A stretch of 64,000 nucleotides of DNA from Neoceratodus forsteri (GCA_016271365.2 CM028131.1:289171001-289235000); one strand, 5' to 3'. Positions 22,348 to 33,950 are shown, counted from the stretch's first letter. Notes: a model not told the origin generated them from the letters alone. Numbers and translations: made by a program.

Positions 22348-23250
22348 ATGGAAAAAGAACAGGCAGTGACAGACCCTAAAAGCCTGATGCACTTTTTCAA
22401 ATGGTGGGCTAAACAACAAAACGAGACTGAGAAACAGAGAGAAAAAGAGATTCAACGTTTAGAAGCACAGAAGAGAGAAGAGATGCAGTGACAGGAGCAG
22501 CAATGGCTGGATGCCTTGCAAGTTATCAAAGGCAGAGTATCTGACACAGATCCAGATGAGCAACAAAACACAAGCAACTTAAAAGACATTAAACTTACAA
22601 AGTTGTGTCCCTCGGATGATATTGAGGCACACCTGACAACTTTTGAAAGGGTTGAAACAGCCTGCCAATAGCCAAAGCAGCAATGGGCAATCAGACTGGT
22701 ACCCTACCTGACAGGGAAAGCCCAACTTGCCTACAGCAATATGGACACTACACAGTTAGAAAACTATGACCTGGTGAAAAGTGAAAATCCTGAAAAGGTA
22801 TGACATCTCCAGAGAGACCTACAGGCAGAGATTTCCAGCTCTGAGGTACAACTCGGCCAACAATCCTCAAGAAGCCTTCACCCGACTCAGAGAACTCCTG
22901 ATAAAATGGCTCCAACCAGACAGCAAAACAGTCCCACAGATCTTCGACACATTTGCCATGCAGAAATTCATCAACATCATGCCTACAGATGTGCAGCTTT
23001 GGGTAAAGGAACGCTGACCATGGAGTGAGGAAAAGGCTGCTTCTTTGGCTGAGGACTACCAAATGGTCAGACAAATGCCACAGCAGGAGGTAACAGCCAA
23101 GCACCGGTAGAACACTCTTTTTCCCATTTAAACTCCAAGTCTGTTAACAATTCTGGTGGGGGTAACGAATATGGGCCAAAAGACGTTATCTGCTATAACT
23201 GTAATAAGCCAGCCCATATTGCAAGAAACTGCCATAGTAAGGAAAGTGGC
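22348..23250 (+). pseudogene. Gypsy gag with SCAN-like region and zinc knuckle
   Basis: The start at 22348 follows the leader. A charged coiled-coil-like segment (ETEKQREKEIQRLEAQKREE) comes first. The region from about 22781 (FTRLRELLIKWLQPDSKT, FAMQKFINIMPTDVQLWVKE) strongly resembles a SCAN domain, a dimerisation fold known to derive from Gmr1-like gag. A CCHC knuckle, CYNCNKPAHIARNC, lies at 23191-23232 with C-x2-C-x4-H-x4-C spacing. In-frame stops near 22490, 22668 and 23017 and a frameshift near 22780 inactivate it. Confidence 0.85.
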
Positions 23251-23261
23251 ACTGGAGCAGA

Positions 23262-23717
23262 TTTGTCCTTGGCAAATTGAGGCAAGTACTTAACAGATGT
23301 GAAGGTGGGGGATAAGTCTGTAAAGGGACTCATTGATTAGGGAAGCAGACCCTAGTGCATGTCAAAGTGCTAGGAAAACACTGTGCAAAGGGACCAGGTA
23401 CTGCTGTCATCTGCATCCACGGGGACACTCGATATGATCCCACCACCCAAGAGACTCTGACCATTAAGGGTGTGTCGCATCAAATGAAAGTGAGGGTAGT
23501 ACCTAAGTTACCTGTACCTGTGATTATTGGAAATGACTTTCCAGGATTTACTGAGTTAATCAAAGAAGGAGTAAATCCTGATGTTTCAGCAGCTGTGGTG
23601 ACAAGAGCTCAGGCAAAGAAAATTTCAGATTGTGGGGACTGTTTTCCTTTTGCTGATTTTGATTTGGACTTGTTTGAGCACAGCTCCAAGATCTGGAACT
23701 CCAGGAAAGAAAGATGA
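23262..23717 (+). pseudogene. Gypsy aspartic protease region
   Basis: GLID, a TAG stop, then GS spans 23326-23346. The stop occupies the position of the Thr/Ser in the D-T/S-G active site, so the catalytic triplet is destroyed. The downstream part is open (23355-23717) and includes LPVPVIIGNDFPG, which fits the second conserved block of retroviral-type proteases. It lies between gag and integrase, as expected. Confidence 0.75.
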
Positions 23718-23741
23718 TGCCTGAAGAAACTGTGGCTGCAA

Positions 23742-25045
23742 ATGACTGATGAACATAAAGGGTTCAAATATGAAAATGCTGAAACTAAATTGATAACTGA
23801 TTGTGATTTTCTTTCAGAACAAGCTAACAATGTTTCTCTACAGAGTTATTTTAAGCAGCTGAGGATGAAACCAAAACAGGGTGGACCAATGTTTAAAAAA
23901 TGTAATGGGTTACTGTACAGAGTTTGGATTAAACCTCAGACACAGGAACAGACAGAACAATTGGTTATACCACAGAAGTATAGAACACAGTTGTTACGGA
24001 TAACACATGATAGCCCTATGGCTGGTCACTCAGGGAGGGATCGCACCCTTGCTAGATTGCTGTGCAGATTTTACTGGCCTAGAATTCATGAAGATGTTGC
24101 TGCCTATTGTAATTCCTGTTCTAAGTGTCAGAAAGTATCCCCAGTCACTAGAAAAGACAAGGTGCCCCTATCCTGGATAGATATGCCTTTTGAGAGAATT
24201 GCAATGGATGTGGTTGGTCCTTTAGACAAAAGTAAAAAGAGTAATAGATTTATCCTGGTAGTATGTGACTATGTTACTCGATACCCAGAAGCAGTTTCAA
24301 TGCGTACTGTCACAGCTTCAAAAGTGGCAGCAGAGCTTGCAAACATTTTCAGCAGCATGGGCATACCTAAAGAAATTATTATTGATCAGGGTAGTAATTT
24401 TGGTGCTGCATTACTTAAGGAGCTGTACAACCTACTAGGTATCACTGCCATAAGAACCTTTCCCTATCACCCTCAGACAGACGGTCTTGTTGAGCATTTT
24501 AACCAAACCCTAAAACGCATGTTAAAAAGATTTGCAAAAGGGGAAGGGAAAGATTGGTACCAATACTTGCCTTACCTACTTTTTGCATACAAAGAAGAGC
24601 CACAGGCATCAACAGGGTTTAACCATTTGAAATGCTGTATTGTAGGCAGACAAGAGGGCCACTGGATGCAATAAAAGAAACGTGGGAAGATAACCCCACT
24701 CAGAAATCATCTACAACATCTTATATGTGTGTCCTAAGAAAGAAGCTGGCAAAATATGTTGAAATTGACCATAGTAATCAGAAAGAGGCCCAAAACCAGC
24801 AGAAGGTATATTATAATCATGGGGTAAAAGAAAAAGTTTTCAAGCCAGGTGAAAAGGTTTTGCTATTGTTACCCACAACAGAAAATAAACTGTTAATGAA
24901 GTGGCAAGGGCCTTATAGAGTACTTAGATGTACTTTTACTGTTAGCTATGAGATTGAGACCCCTGACAGGAAAAATCCTAAGATATACCACATGCTAACC
25001 TCCTCAAGAGGTGGGTTGAAAAATTGCCAAGAGCTGCTTTGCTAG
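23742..25045 (+). CDS. Gypsy integrase (mostly open)
   Basis: The first 310 residues are uninterrupted. A zinc-binding H-H-C-C motif is formed by His89, His96, Cys126 and Cys129. The catalytic core has Asp156 (in AMDVVGP), Asp215 (in IIDQGSNF) and Glu251 (in LVEHFNQ), giving D-x58-D-x35-E spacing, all intact. After about 24674 a frameshift leads to the C-terminal part (24632-25045), which contains KPGEKVLLLLP and a WQGPYRVL DNA-binding-like segment. It precedes RT, unlike most Ty3/gypsy elements. The upstream boundary with protease is a polyprotein site, so the Met at 23742 is only the first in the open frame. Confidence 0.85.
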
Positions 25046-25239
25046 TTTTACCAAAAACCAATAAGGAAGATATTGATGTAGCTTAAGATAGACTGGAACA
25101 AACTGTAAATGCTGATGCTGTAAAGGTGAATGTTTCCTTAACCTCAGAACAAACTGCAGACATTTGTAATGTGCAAAACACATTCAACAGTACTTTTACC
25201 ACAGTACCTGGCTGAGCAAAAGCAGTTGAGCATGTTATA

Positions 25240-26540
25240 GGGACAAGGAATGCCCGTCCTATTAGACAAAAGACATACAGGTTACTAGAGCAGTCAAGAG
25301 TTGACGTGGTTAAGGAAATACAAAAAATGAAAAAATTGGGTATCATAGAGGAGTCATGGAGTGCTTGGTCATCTCCAATGGTAATTGTAAACAAAAAAGA
25401 AGTGGGTATTAGAATCTGACTTGAATTAAGGAAACTTAAGTGTCAGAATTTGACAGTTATCCTATGCCCAGAATAGATGATTTCGTGGACAGACTGGGAA
25501 GTGCAAAGTATATCAGTACCCTCAATCTCACCAAGGGTTGCTGGCAAATACCTTTAGCTAAAGAATCCAGAGATAAAACTGCATTTGCCACTCCTGTTGG
25601 ATTCTATCAGTTCACCACCATGCCCTTTGGTTTACATGGTGCGCCAGCCACATTCCAGTGGTACATGGATGTAATTTTATCACCTCACACTGGTTATTGT
25701 GCTGCATACCTGGATGATGTCATGGTGTAAAGTCCAGTCTGGAAAAGCCACCTGGAACACCTACTAGCAGTTATCCAAGCTATCAAAATGCAGGTCTGAC
25801 TATTAATCCTACTAAATGTGCATTGGACATGCAGGAAACCAGATATTTGGGCTATGTGTTGGGAAATGGAGAAGTCAAGCCAGAGGTTTCTAAAATAGAA
25901 GCTGTAACTAACAGCCCTGTTCCTAAAACAAAGAAAACATGTCAGGTCATTTTTAGGACTGGCTGTTTATTATCGGAGATTTGTTCCTAACTTTGCTGAG
26001 TTAGCTACTCCCCTCACTGAACTCACAAAAAAAGGTACCCAAATAATGTGAAATGGACCCCATAGTGTGATGAAGCGTTTCAAGCCATTAAGGCTGCATT
26101 ATGTTCAGCCCATTTTAAGAAGCCCAAACTTTGAAAAAACATTTTTGCTACAAACAGATGCATCAGAGGTAGGCCTAAGTGCAGTACTGAGTCAAAATAT
26201 AGATGGGAAGGAACATCCTATTCTGTATATAAGTAGGAAATTGCATGACAGAGAGAAAAGGTTCTCCACCATTGAAAAATAATGTTTAGCAGCAAAGTGA
26301 GCCATCGAGTCCCTTTAGTTTTATTTACTAGGAACTGACTTTGTACTTATAACAGATCACTGTCCTCTCTGTTGGCTTAACCAAATGAAAGATAAAAATT
26401 TCCAGAATCACAAGGTGGTACCTGGCACTACAGCCATTTAAATTCACAGTGATACATAAATCTGGTAAAGAGAATAGCAATGCTGATTTTCTGTCAAGAT
26501 ATGGATCAGGAATTGAGGGTTCTGAAGGTTGAAAAATGAA
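25240..26540 (+). pseudogene. Gypsy reverse transcriptase and RNase H
   Basis: The RT start is near 25310 (KLGIIEESWSAWSSPMVIV). The palm is at 25440-25730 with STLNLTKGCWQIPLA, FGLHGAPATFQ and the active site YLDDVMV, intact but followed at once by a stop. The thumb is in shifted frames to about 26060. RNase H starts at about 26130 with [17 protein letters not shown] and [14 protein letters not shown], ending in stops after 26280. At least four lesions. The far C-terminus reaches about 26520. Confidence 0.85.
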
Positions 26541-26652
26541 TGTATGGGTTTGAATGTTACTGCTTGCTGTACTGTTATAGAAATACAGATAATGTACATG
26601 TGCTTAATTTCTGAAAGCAGCAAATGTTGTTAGAGAATTAATCGACAGTTTT

Positions 26653-26698
26653 GGAAACCTGTTTAATAAAACAGGTTCCCTCTTAAGGAGGAGGGTGT
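26653..26698 (+). other. Conserved hairpin and polypurine tract before gypsy 3' LTR
   Basis: Arms GGAAACCTGTTT (26653-26664) and AAACAGGTTCCC (26668-26679) can pair over 11 of 12 bases with a 3-base loop. A purine run AAGGAGGAGGG at about 26685-26695 directly precedes the LTR and is the likely plus-strand primer. The same hairpin, with an A-run loop, recurs in the minus-strand gypsy copies at about 39847-39876 and 41391-41432. Confidence 0.7.
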
Positions 26699-26699
26699 A

Positions 26700-27418
26700 T
26701 GTGACAGGGTAGAATAGGACCCTGTCCCAGTTGTTTTAGAAAGTGTTTAAATGCAAGGATCTGTCCTTTCCTGTCTCTTGTCTATCTGGTTGAGCAACCA
26801 GATTTTTTTGTGAGACCTAGGATTTGATCACCCAGACAGTCTCGCAGCATCTTTGCCTCTCACTGTCTCTCAGTCTTCCCTTGCTGTGTGTCTTTCTTCC
26901 TCCCTTGCATATTTACTGATATAAAACTATATGCAGATCATTATGTGGAAATGTAACTAATATTGTGATCCCTTTTGTTTAGAAATTACATAATGTTAAT
27001 TTTTGAAATGTATATAACTGTGGTTTGAGATGTTTGTAAAAAGCTAATGGAAAATTCAAGGGGTTACCCGAGTGCACATTTTTAAGCCTTTTGCAGAAGA
27101 GCCATGGACAAGGGGCCTCATTTCTGGGACATTGTGTTCTAGTTGCACATGCCTGATACTTACAAGAAAAGGATGCTTGTTAAGAATGGGGGTTGGAAGG
27201 ACTTATAAGAGAGCTGAGCTGCAACTGCTGGAGAAAAAAGGGACTCAGAGATTGAAGGAAAATTCTGATGGATGTTCTCTATTTTATTTTGCCTTTGTAT
27301 ATAGCTATACTGAACAAGTTTATTTTTTTATGTTACTGCTAGTGTAAATAAATATTTTTAATGAATTCTACAACTGCTCCTGGTTTTCCTATGCATCCTG
27401 ACCTGTGCCTCGATGACA
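26700..27418 (+). repeat. Gypsy 3' LTR
   Basis: 719 bp, TGTGACAGGG to CGATGACA, without the SINE found in its partner. It contains AATAAATATT near 27347, a likely poly(A) signal. DIRS-D gag resumes just after it. Point differences from the 5' LTR are visible throughout, so the insertion is old. Confidence 0.88.
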
Positions 27419-27779
27419 GTGTTTGCCATAGGCATCACGCCTGGCTCAGAGTCTCAGGAGTGTTCCAGAATCTGCAGTCCAGGATCCTGGACCTTCCCTT
27501 CCAGGGTTCCGTATTTTTTGGGGAGGAGACAGAGAAACTGATCTCTCACCTCCAAGATTCCAGGAAGTCTATCTGGTCCATCTGAAAGATGTATAAGGGG
27601 AACCATAAACCTTTCCACAAATGGCATTTTAGTAAGCCCTTAGGGCAAAATACCTACAGCCAATTTCAGCAGAGAGGTGGCTTTAAGAAAAAGGCACCAA
27701 CCCAAACTCCTGGGAGCTCCACTTCTAGAGGGCCCAAGTCCTCCCAGCCCTCTCTGCCTATTACTGGATCTACCCTGTG
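27419..27779 (+). pseudogene. DIRS-D gag, C-terminal part after gypsy insertion
   Basis: It continues the block cut at 20884: HRHHAWLRVSGVFQNLQSRI, then LPFQGSVFFGEETEKLISHL (about 27495-27555), and a basic, Gln/Pro-rich tail with a stop at 27778. One in-frame stop is at 27583. Confidence 0.78.
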
Positions 27780-28728
27780 ACTCACTACATGCCCCCCTCC
27801 TCCAGCAGAGGCAATGGGGGAGGCAGTAGGGGGTCACTTCTCCCTCTACCAAGAGGGATGGAGCAGCATCATTACAGACCTCTGGATACTAGACCTGATA
27901 AGGAGAGGACATACTCTTGAGTTCATTCAGATCCCTCCTGAAAAACCACCAAGGTCCTCTGATTATCTTCCTTCACACATTCCTCTGATAGAAGGACAGA
28001 TCTAGGCCCTTTTGCAGAAATGGGCAATAGAGCCGGTCCCCAAGGTCAACAGGGGAGGGACTACTATTCTCATTTTTTCCTGGTACCAAAGAAGACCGGA
28101 GATCTTCAGCCCATTCTGGACCTCAGCTCTCTAAATCTTTTCATAGAGTGCGAGTGGTTCAGAATGGTCACTCTGCCAGGCCTCATTTCCCTCTTGCACC
28201 AAGGGGACTGGCTCTACTCCCTAGATATGCAAGATGCCTACACGCACTTAAGGGTCTTTCCTCCCCATCAGAAGTTCTTGAGGTTCCACTTCCAGGGGAG
28301 ACATTATCAGTTCCGAGTCTTGCTGTTTGGCCTGTCCTCCGCTCTCAAGTTTTCACCAAATGCCTCATGGTGGTGGCTGCGGCTCTCAGACACCAGGGCC
28401 CCAGGGACCAGGACACCAGTCTTCCCTTACCTAGATGATTGGCTCCTGGCAGCCCCCTCCAGAGCTCAGCTGCTTTGCACTCTTGGAGACAACTTTACTC
28501 TTTTCTGAGAGCTGGGTTCACCCTGAACTTTCCAGTCATCCCCAGAGCCAAGCCAGTGACTCCTATTCATCAGAGCAGTCCTCGACATAGTTCAGGGCAT
28601 TGCCTTCCTCCTGCAAGATAGGGGGGATCATCTAAGGGGCATAGCCCGGATAGTATCCATGGCTCTACAGATCCCAGCCAGGACCTTCCTCAGGCTTCCA
28701 GGGCACATGGCGGCAGCCATCCCCACAG
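27780..28728 (+). pseudogene. DIRS-D RT, up to the DIRS-F insertion
   Basis: The pre-palm block WSSIITDLWILDLIRRGHTL lies at 27860-27920. YYSHFFLVPKKTGDLQPILD is at about 28060, LYSLDMQDAYTHLRV near 28215, and the active site PYLDDWLLAAPS near 28430 has both catalytic Asp residues. Frameshifts fall near 28360 and 28505. The sequence breaks inside GHMAAAIPT at 28728, and the next residues (PLARLHMRV) are at 35121 on the far side of copy F. Confidence 0.82.
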
Positions 28729-28960
28729 GTCTTCCTGGACATAAAGTCTACACCACTCATTCATACTGATGGAACTATGCCAAAGGTGCTAGGATCGAGT
28801 GGGAGCCAAAAATCTTCAGGAGGGCCGGCACCAAGGTAGGGCTGCACAGACGTGGTGCTGCAAGACTGGCTTGCGCCATATAGGCTACCTCGAGTTGACC
28901 TGCCAACCGCCTCAGTTCCTTTTTTCCCATCATCAAGTGTGCTTCAGTGACGATGTCGCT
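28729..28960 (+). repeat. DIRS-F left inverted terminal repeat
   Basis: GGTCTTCCTGGACATAAAGT, then CTACACCACTCATTCATACT, GATGGAACTATG and a run to the GCCATATAGGCTACCTCGAG segment. The reverse complement of this order is found at about 34900-35092. The right end has about 25 extra bases. Confidence 0.82.
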
Positions 28961-29119
28961 TGCCTGCCCGAAGTCAAATCTTCACATCTATATGACAGCA
29001 GCTTTAGTCATTCAGTATTTTATTTGTAGTATTTATTTATTTCATAAAAAAAAAGTTTTTAATTTTTTTCTTCGAAAGAACACTAAAGTCCTCTTCAGCC
29101 CGCCTCCAGTGGAGTCGAC

Positions 29120-31041
29120 CATGAACGGGGCCGGCGACGGTAGGGAGACTTCACATGAAAGCTGTGTTTCCAGCAGGGCTGAGTCTGGTCTACTGCCCTC
29201 TACAGAGAGGGGGTTTGACTACAGGCAGTCTGGTGCTCAGGAGGAAGGATGGTCCTCCTGAAAGCACAAAAAGAAGTGGGCCCATTCTCGATCATCGTCG
29301 AGAACCCAGCACTGCTCAGCCTCGAGCTCTTCTTCCTCCCACTGGTCGAAGAAGAAACGGTACCACTTGAGGTCGCCTCTGGTATGTCTGCACATCAGTC
29401 ATTGGTACCGGGGGACAGAAGGCTAGCTCCAACTCTGTTGGGGTCACCTACAGCCTCTGTTCCTAGTGGCTGGCATCCTCGACTCCATAGTCCTTCCCCG
29501 CCCTCTGGGGAGTCCTACAGTGAGCAGTTTCATCATTGGGCTGCTCTTATGGAGCAGTGGGTTTGGTGGTTGTCTCGACTTTCTGAGCCTCTGGAATCAA
29601 ACCTGGGGCCTTCAGGCCTAGAGGCTTCAAACCCGTGGGCAGAGCTGTTGGGTCAACCAAGTCACGTGGCACCTTCTCTGTTGCCGTTGACACCGCACTC
29701 TTGTGCTTTTCCCCCTCACATGGCTGTGGCGCAGGGACCAGCACAGGTACCATTTTCTACTACTCATGTTTTCAGATCTTCATCTTTGGGTGCACCGAGA
29801 GTAGAGTTGGGGTCCCTGGGCACTTGTGTGGTGCCGGTTGTGGTGCCACCTTTGACTCCAGTCTTGGCGGTGCCATTTTCAGAGCCGGTGCTGCCTCAGA
29901 TGCCAGGATACTTGACTCCAATTCGAGGAGCACCTCCTCCTGCTCTCTTTCCTCCCTTTCCGTTATATACTATCCCTCCTGGGTTAGTAGGAGACAACAT
30001 TGAGCCTGATTTTGATCTGCAATTAGGAGACGACTTTGATGAAGATTCATCTCTTGGAGTAGGAAGTAAGTCCTCTACTTCAGCAGAGCTTCTGTTCAAG
30101 GACCTGTCCTTTAAGTCTCTACTGAAGAATATGAATTCCACCCTCTTTCTCTCTATAGACTTTGGAGGTTGATCCGGGGAAGTTGTTGCGCCTTCAATAT
30201 CTGCATGTCCCGGAGATCCCTGTGGAATTGACTCCTCTGGTACAGCCCTCTTTTGAGACTCTCTCACAAATGGTGTGGGACAATCCGGCGCTTATTCCTT
30301 CTGTGGCTAAGTCCATAGACAGGAAGTATGCTCCCCTAAGGATTGACCAGTCCTGGCCTCTCAAGTTTTTGCTGATGCCATAGTGGTCTTGGCAGAAAAT
30401 GACAAAGCTGTTCTCCTCAGGAGTCTATGGCTCATCCAGTAAACAAATAATCTCATAATGACAGATTGGGGAAGCAAGTCTTCACTGCCACTGCTCTAGG
30501 TATGTGTATTGCTAGCTACCAGGGCTATTTCTCACAATATGAATATACCCTCTGGCATTTGCTAAAAGCCACTGTGGAGACTCTCCAGGAGTCAGATGTT
30601 ACCTCAGAGCTTCCCCAAACTATCACTAGAGGTATTGAGTCCAATAATCAGCAACTTAAGGCTGCTTTGGACACCTTTGATACTTCCTCCAGAGCAGCAG
30701 CTGCTGGAATATGCACCCACCACCACTCGTGGTTATGAATCTTGGGGTTCACAAATGATGCCCAGCAAAGAGTCATGAATTTACCATTTGATGGGGCTTA
30801 TCTGTTTGGCCCACAGGTGGAGCAGGCACTCGAGGCCACACAGAAAACTAGGATGGCTATCAAAATGGCCAGACCAGCTCCTGCTGCCCCTCAACAGGGT
30901 GGGACCCACTGGCAATTTCATAACTGTCAGTCCTTTCATGGTGAAGGCAGAGGGGGCTTCAACAAAAACCAAACTCCTCAGACACAAAAAAAAATGCAGC
31001 AGAAGGCACAGGGCCCGAAAGCACCTAGTGCCACCCTCTGA
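29120..31041 (+). pseudogene. DIRS-F gag
   Basis: The likely start is near 29121 (ATGAACGGGGCCGGCGACGG). A 307-residue open frame (29249-30172) is Pro/Ser/Leu-rich with an acidic end (FDLQLGDDFDEDSS). Later pieces at 30162-30383 and 30466-31041 include LVQPSFETLSQMVWDNP and the block FDTSSRAAAAGICTHHHSWL, shared with other copies' gag. Only a few frame changes are present (about 30165, 30380, 30738). Confidence 0.78.
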
Positions 31042-31079
31042 AATTCTGGCCCAGGTCCCCCCTCAGCTGCCTTAGGGGG

Positions 31080-32930
31080 ATTCTTCTTTGGTAGTACAGG
31101 GGCGCCTGACTCAGTTTTATAATCAATGGAAGTCAGTCACTTTGGACAAATGGGTTCTCAAGATAATTCACAAGGGTTATTCTCTGAATTTTTCAGATAC
31201 CCCTCCAGATCATCCACATAAATGACAGCCCAGGCTGTCGGTTACTCAGTCAGACCTCCTTGCTTCCGAGATTCAAGGCCTTTTGAACAACAGGGCAGTA
31301 GACATAGTTCCTCAGGAGCAATGGAATATAGGTTTCTACTCCCATTACTTCCTAGTTCCAAAGAAAACAGGTGGTATGCACCCTATTCTAGACCTAAGGA
31401 AGTTAAACAAGTTTCTCTTCAAGGAAAAATTCAAGATGATATCACTCGGTACGTTTCTACCTCTGATTCAGTGAAACAATTGGCTGGCCTCCCCTAGACA
31501 TGCAGGATGCCTACCAACACATTCCTGTGCACCCAAGCCACCACAAGTTTTTATGATTTGTAGCCCTGGGTCAGTACTATCAATTCAAAGTACTGCCCTT
31601 TGGGCTGTCCTTGGCGCCGCAAGATTTTACAAAGTGCTTTGCAGTTCTCGCAGCGCACCTAAGGAAACTTGGAACTCAAGTCTTCCCGTATGTGGACAGC
31701 TGGCTCCTAGAAAGCTCCTCCAGACAAGGTACACAGGAAGCTGTGGCCGCAGCTTCCAGGTTCCTCACATCTATGGGAGTTCTGTTAAATCTGAAAAAAT
31801 CATAGCTACAGTCCTCCCAGCAACTCCTCTTCATAGGAGCCCCCCCTGGATACCTCCAGCTCAAGAGCCTCCCTCCCTATGGCTCACTTCATCAAAGAGA
31901 ACGACTCAGTCTGTGCTCTCTCAATGCAGCAGATGCCGGGTCTCATGGCATCATCAGTGTTCATGGTGCCTTAGGCTCGTCTTCACACGAGGAACACTCA
32001 GTGGATGCTCAGTACTCAGTGGTCTCCGACAACACACCCCCAGTCTTTTCACATCAAGGTGATGGAACCGCTAAAACGATCGCTCACCTGGTGGACTCAA
32101 GAGGGCAACTTGCTGAAAAGCTTTCCCTTTGTCCCACTGGAGACTCAGATCACCATTACCACAGATGCATCTGTACTCGGGTGGGGAGCTTACTGTCAAG
32201 ACCTCCACATCCAGGGTCTGTGGAGTCAGGACGAGTCTCAACTTCACATAAATGTCCTGGAAATGAGAGTTGTCCTGTGCGTAGTCTGAGCCCTGAAGGA
32301 CATCCTGTGTCACAAAATAATTCTCCTTCAGACGGACAACAAAGTGGTGATGTACTACATTGACAAGCAGGGTGGGGCGCACTCTTATCCCCTGTGCAGG
32401 GAAGCGATGAGAGTGTGGGAATGGTGCCTAGAGCACAAAGCCCTGATCCAGGCAGTCTACCTGCCTGGAGTCCAGAATGATCTAGTGGTTCATCTCAGCA
32501 GAATGAAGGTGGATTCTCACAAGTGATCTCACGATGTAAACGTCGTGCAATCGCTCTTTGAAGAGTGGAGCACACTGAACCTGGACCGTTTTGCATCCCC
32601 ACTCAACGCAAAACTGCCTCTATTTTGCTCCAGAAATCAAGAACCTGGCATTTTCTGTCAGGATGCATTCAGACTATGGTGGACAAGATGCTTTTTGTTC
32701 GCATTTCCTCTTCGTCCCTTAATTCAAAAGGTGCTGCTCAAGCTGGAGGCACAGGGGGGCAGAATGATCCTCATCGCCCCGTTCTGGCCTCATCAGATTT
32801 GGTTTCCATTGATCAACAGATTATTGGAAATCCCACTGAAAAACTACCACTTCAAATGGACCTTCTGACCCAGGGCCCAGTGATCCATCCCAACCTGAGA
32901 TCCCTTCATTTCCACACATAGCTCCTGAGG
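31080..32930 (+). pseudogene. DIRS-F RT, RNase H and methyltransferase-like domains
   Basis: RT: SHYFLVPKKTGGMHPILDLR near 31340, MQDAYQHIPVHPSHHKFL at 31500, LPFGLSLAPQDFTKCFAVL at about 31590-31650 and YVDSWLL near 31690, where the second active-site Asp is Ser. RNase H: ITITTDASVLGWGAY near 32150, LHINVLEMRVV near 32240 and LLQTDNKVVMYYIDKQGG near 32330. Methyltransferase-like (32545-32868): DRFASPLNAKLPLFC, FPLRPLIQKVLLKL and MILIAPFWPHQIWFPLI. Stops or shifts near 31495, 31553, 31803, 32289 and 32526. Confidence 0.83.
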
Positions 32931-32938
32931 AGATAGAA

Positions 32939-33950
32939 GTGGGTAGATCTGATGTTTCCTGTACAGTCTCAGACATTCTCCTAGCGGTGTGCAAGCCAGC
33001 TATTAGGAAAACTTACATGGCAAAGTGGAAGCGTTTCTCCGTCTGGTGTGCAAAGTTCTTCCTGGATCCCTTTTCTTGCCCACCAAGTCCTGGAGTATCT
33101 ACTAGACCTGTCAAATACAGGGCTACAGTACTCAGCTGTGATGGTCCATCTCTGCATGATCTCGGTTTATCACAAGCCTATACACTCTATGTCTCTGGCT
33201 CAGTTACCCTTGGTTAAGAGGTTCCTTAAAGGTATACTCCACACTAGACCATCAGTCAGGAGACCGGTAGCTGCTTGGGATATTAACCTCACGCTAGACA
33301 TGCTCACCCATAAACCTTTCACACCTCTAGCAACCTGCGAGCTGAAGTTCATGACCTGGAAGGCCACCTTCCTCATAGCCATTATCTCCACTCACAGAGT
33401 GTCTGAAATACATGCCCTGGTCACAGATCCTTCTTATACAGTATTTCTCAAGGACAAGGTGGTTCTCAGAACTCACCCTAAGTTTCTCCCCAAAGTAGTC
33501 TCAGAATTCCATCTGAACCAGCCCTTGGTTCTTCCAACCTACTTCACGAACTTCCAGAATGAGGGAGAGCATACCCTACATTCTCTGGATGTTAAAAGGG
33601 TTTTGCGGTTCTACATAGACAGAACTAAACAGATCTACAAGTCAAAGCAACTCTTTGTCTCATTCGGCATGGCCGACTGGGTCAGCCTGTTGCCATCGGC
33701 ATGGCTAGTGGCACGTCTTCGCAACTGCTATTCCATGGCACAGGTTAAGCTGGAAGGCAGAGTATATGCCCATTCTACCAGAGCAGTCATGGCATCTCTG
33801 GCAGAAATATGGAACATGCCTATTGCAGACATCTGCAATGCAGCTACTTGGAGCTGCATGCACACTTTTGTAAAGCACTATGCTTTGGATGTCCCTGCCA
33901 GACAGCATCAGTCCTTTGGCAGGACAATCCTTAACGGACTCCTGTCCTAA
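32939..33950 (+). CDS. DIRS-F tyrosine recombinase (one N-terminal frameshift)
   Basis: The N-terminal part at 32939-33070 (RKTYMAKWKRFSVW) is in a different frame from a 300-residue open stretch at 33048-33950. In the latter numbering the catalytic set is Arg117 (STHRVSEIHAL), His242 and Arg245 (AHSTRAVMASL) and the nucleophile Tyr278 (FVKHYALDV), all present. It ends with a natural stop at 33948-33950. It is the best preserved recombinase in the window and would cut and join the circular intermediate into the genome. Confidence 0.78.

Larger units (their letters stand above)
20885..27418 (+). mobile_element. Gmr1-type Ty3/gypsy LTR retrotransposon
   Basis: Two LTRs of the same family (719 bp on the right; 1265 bp on the left, or 721 bp without its SINE) enclose gag, protease, integrase, then RT and RNase H. 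Integrase before RT is the rare order known from Gmr1-like gypsy elements of deuterostomes. LTRs begin TGTGACAGGG and end GATGACA. Insertion is in the gag of DIRS-D. Flanks ACCTT and GTGTT do not form a clean duplication. Gag, protease and RT are broken; the integrase is open. No env-like gene is present. Confidence 0.9.

Noticed and set aside
22781..23104. Host SCAN-domain gene
   Set aside because: The region lies between two LTRs and is followed by a CCHC knuckle, protease and integrase; it is gypsy gag.
33048..33950. Phage integrase or Crypton recombinase
   Set aside because: It follows RT, RNase H and methyltransferase-like domains and precedes an ICR, so it is the DIRS recombinase.
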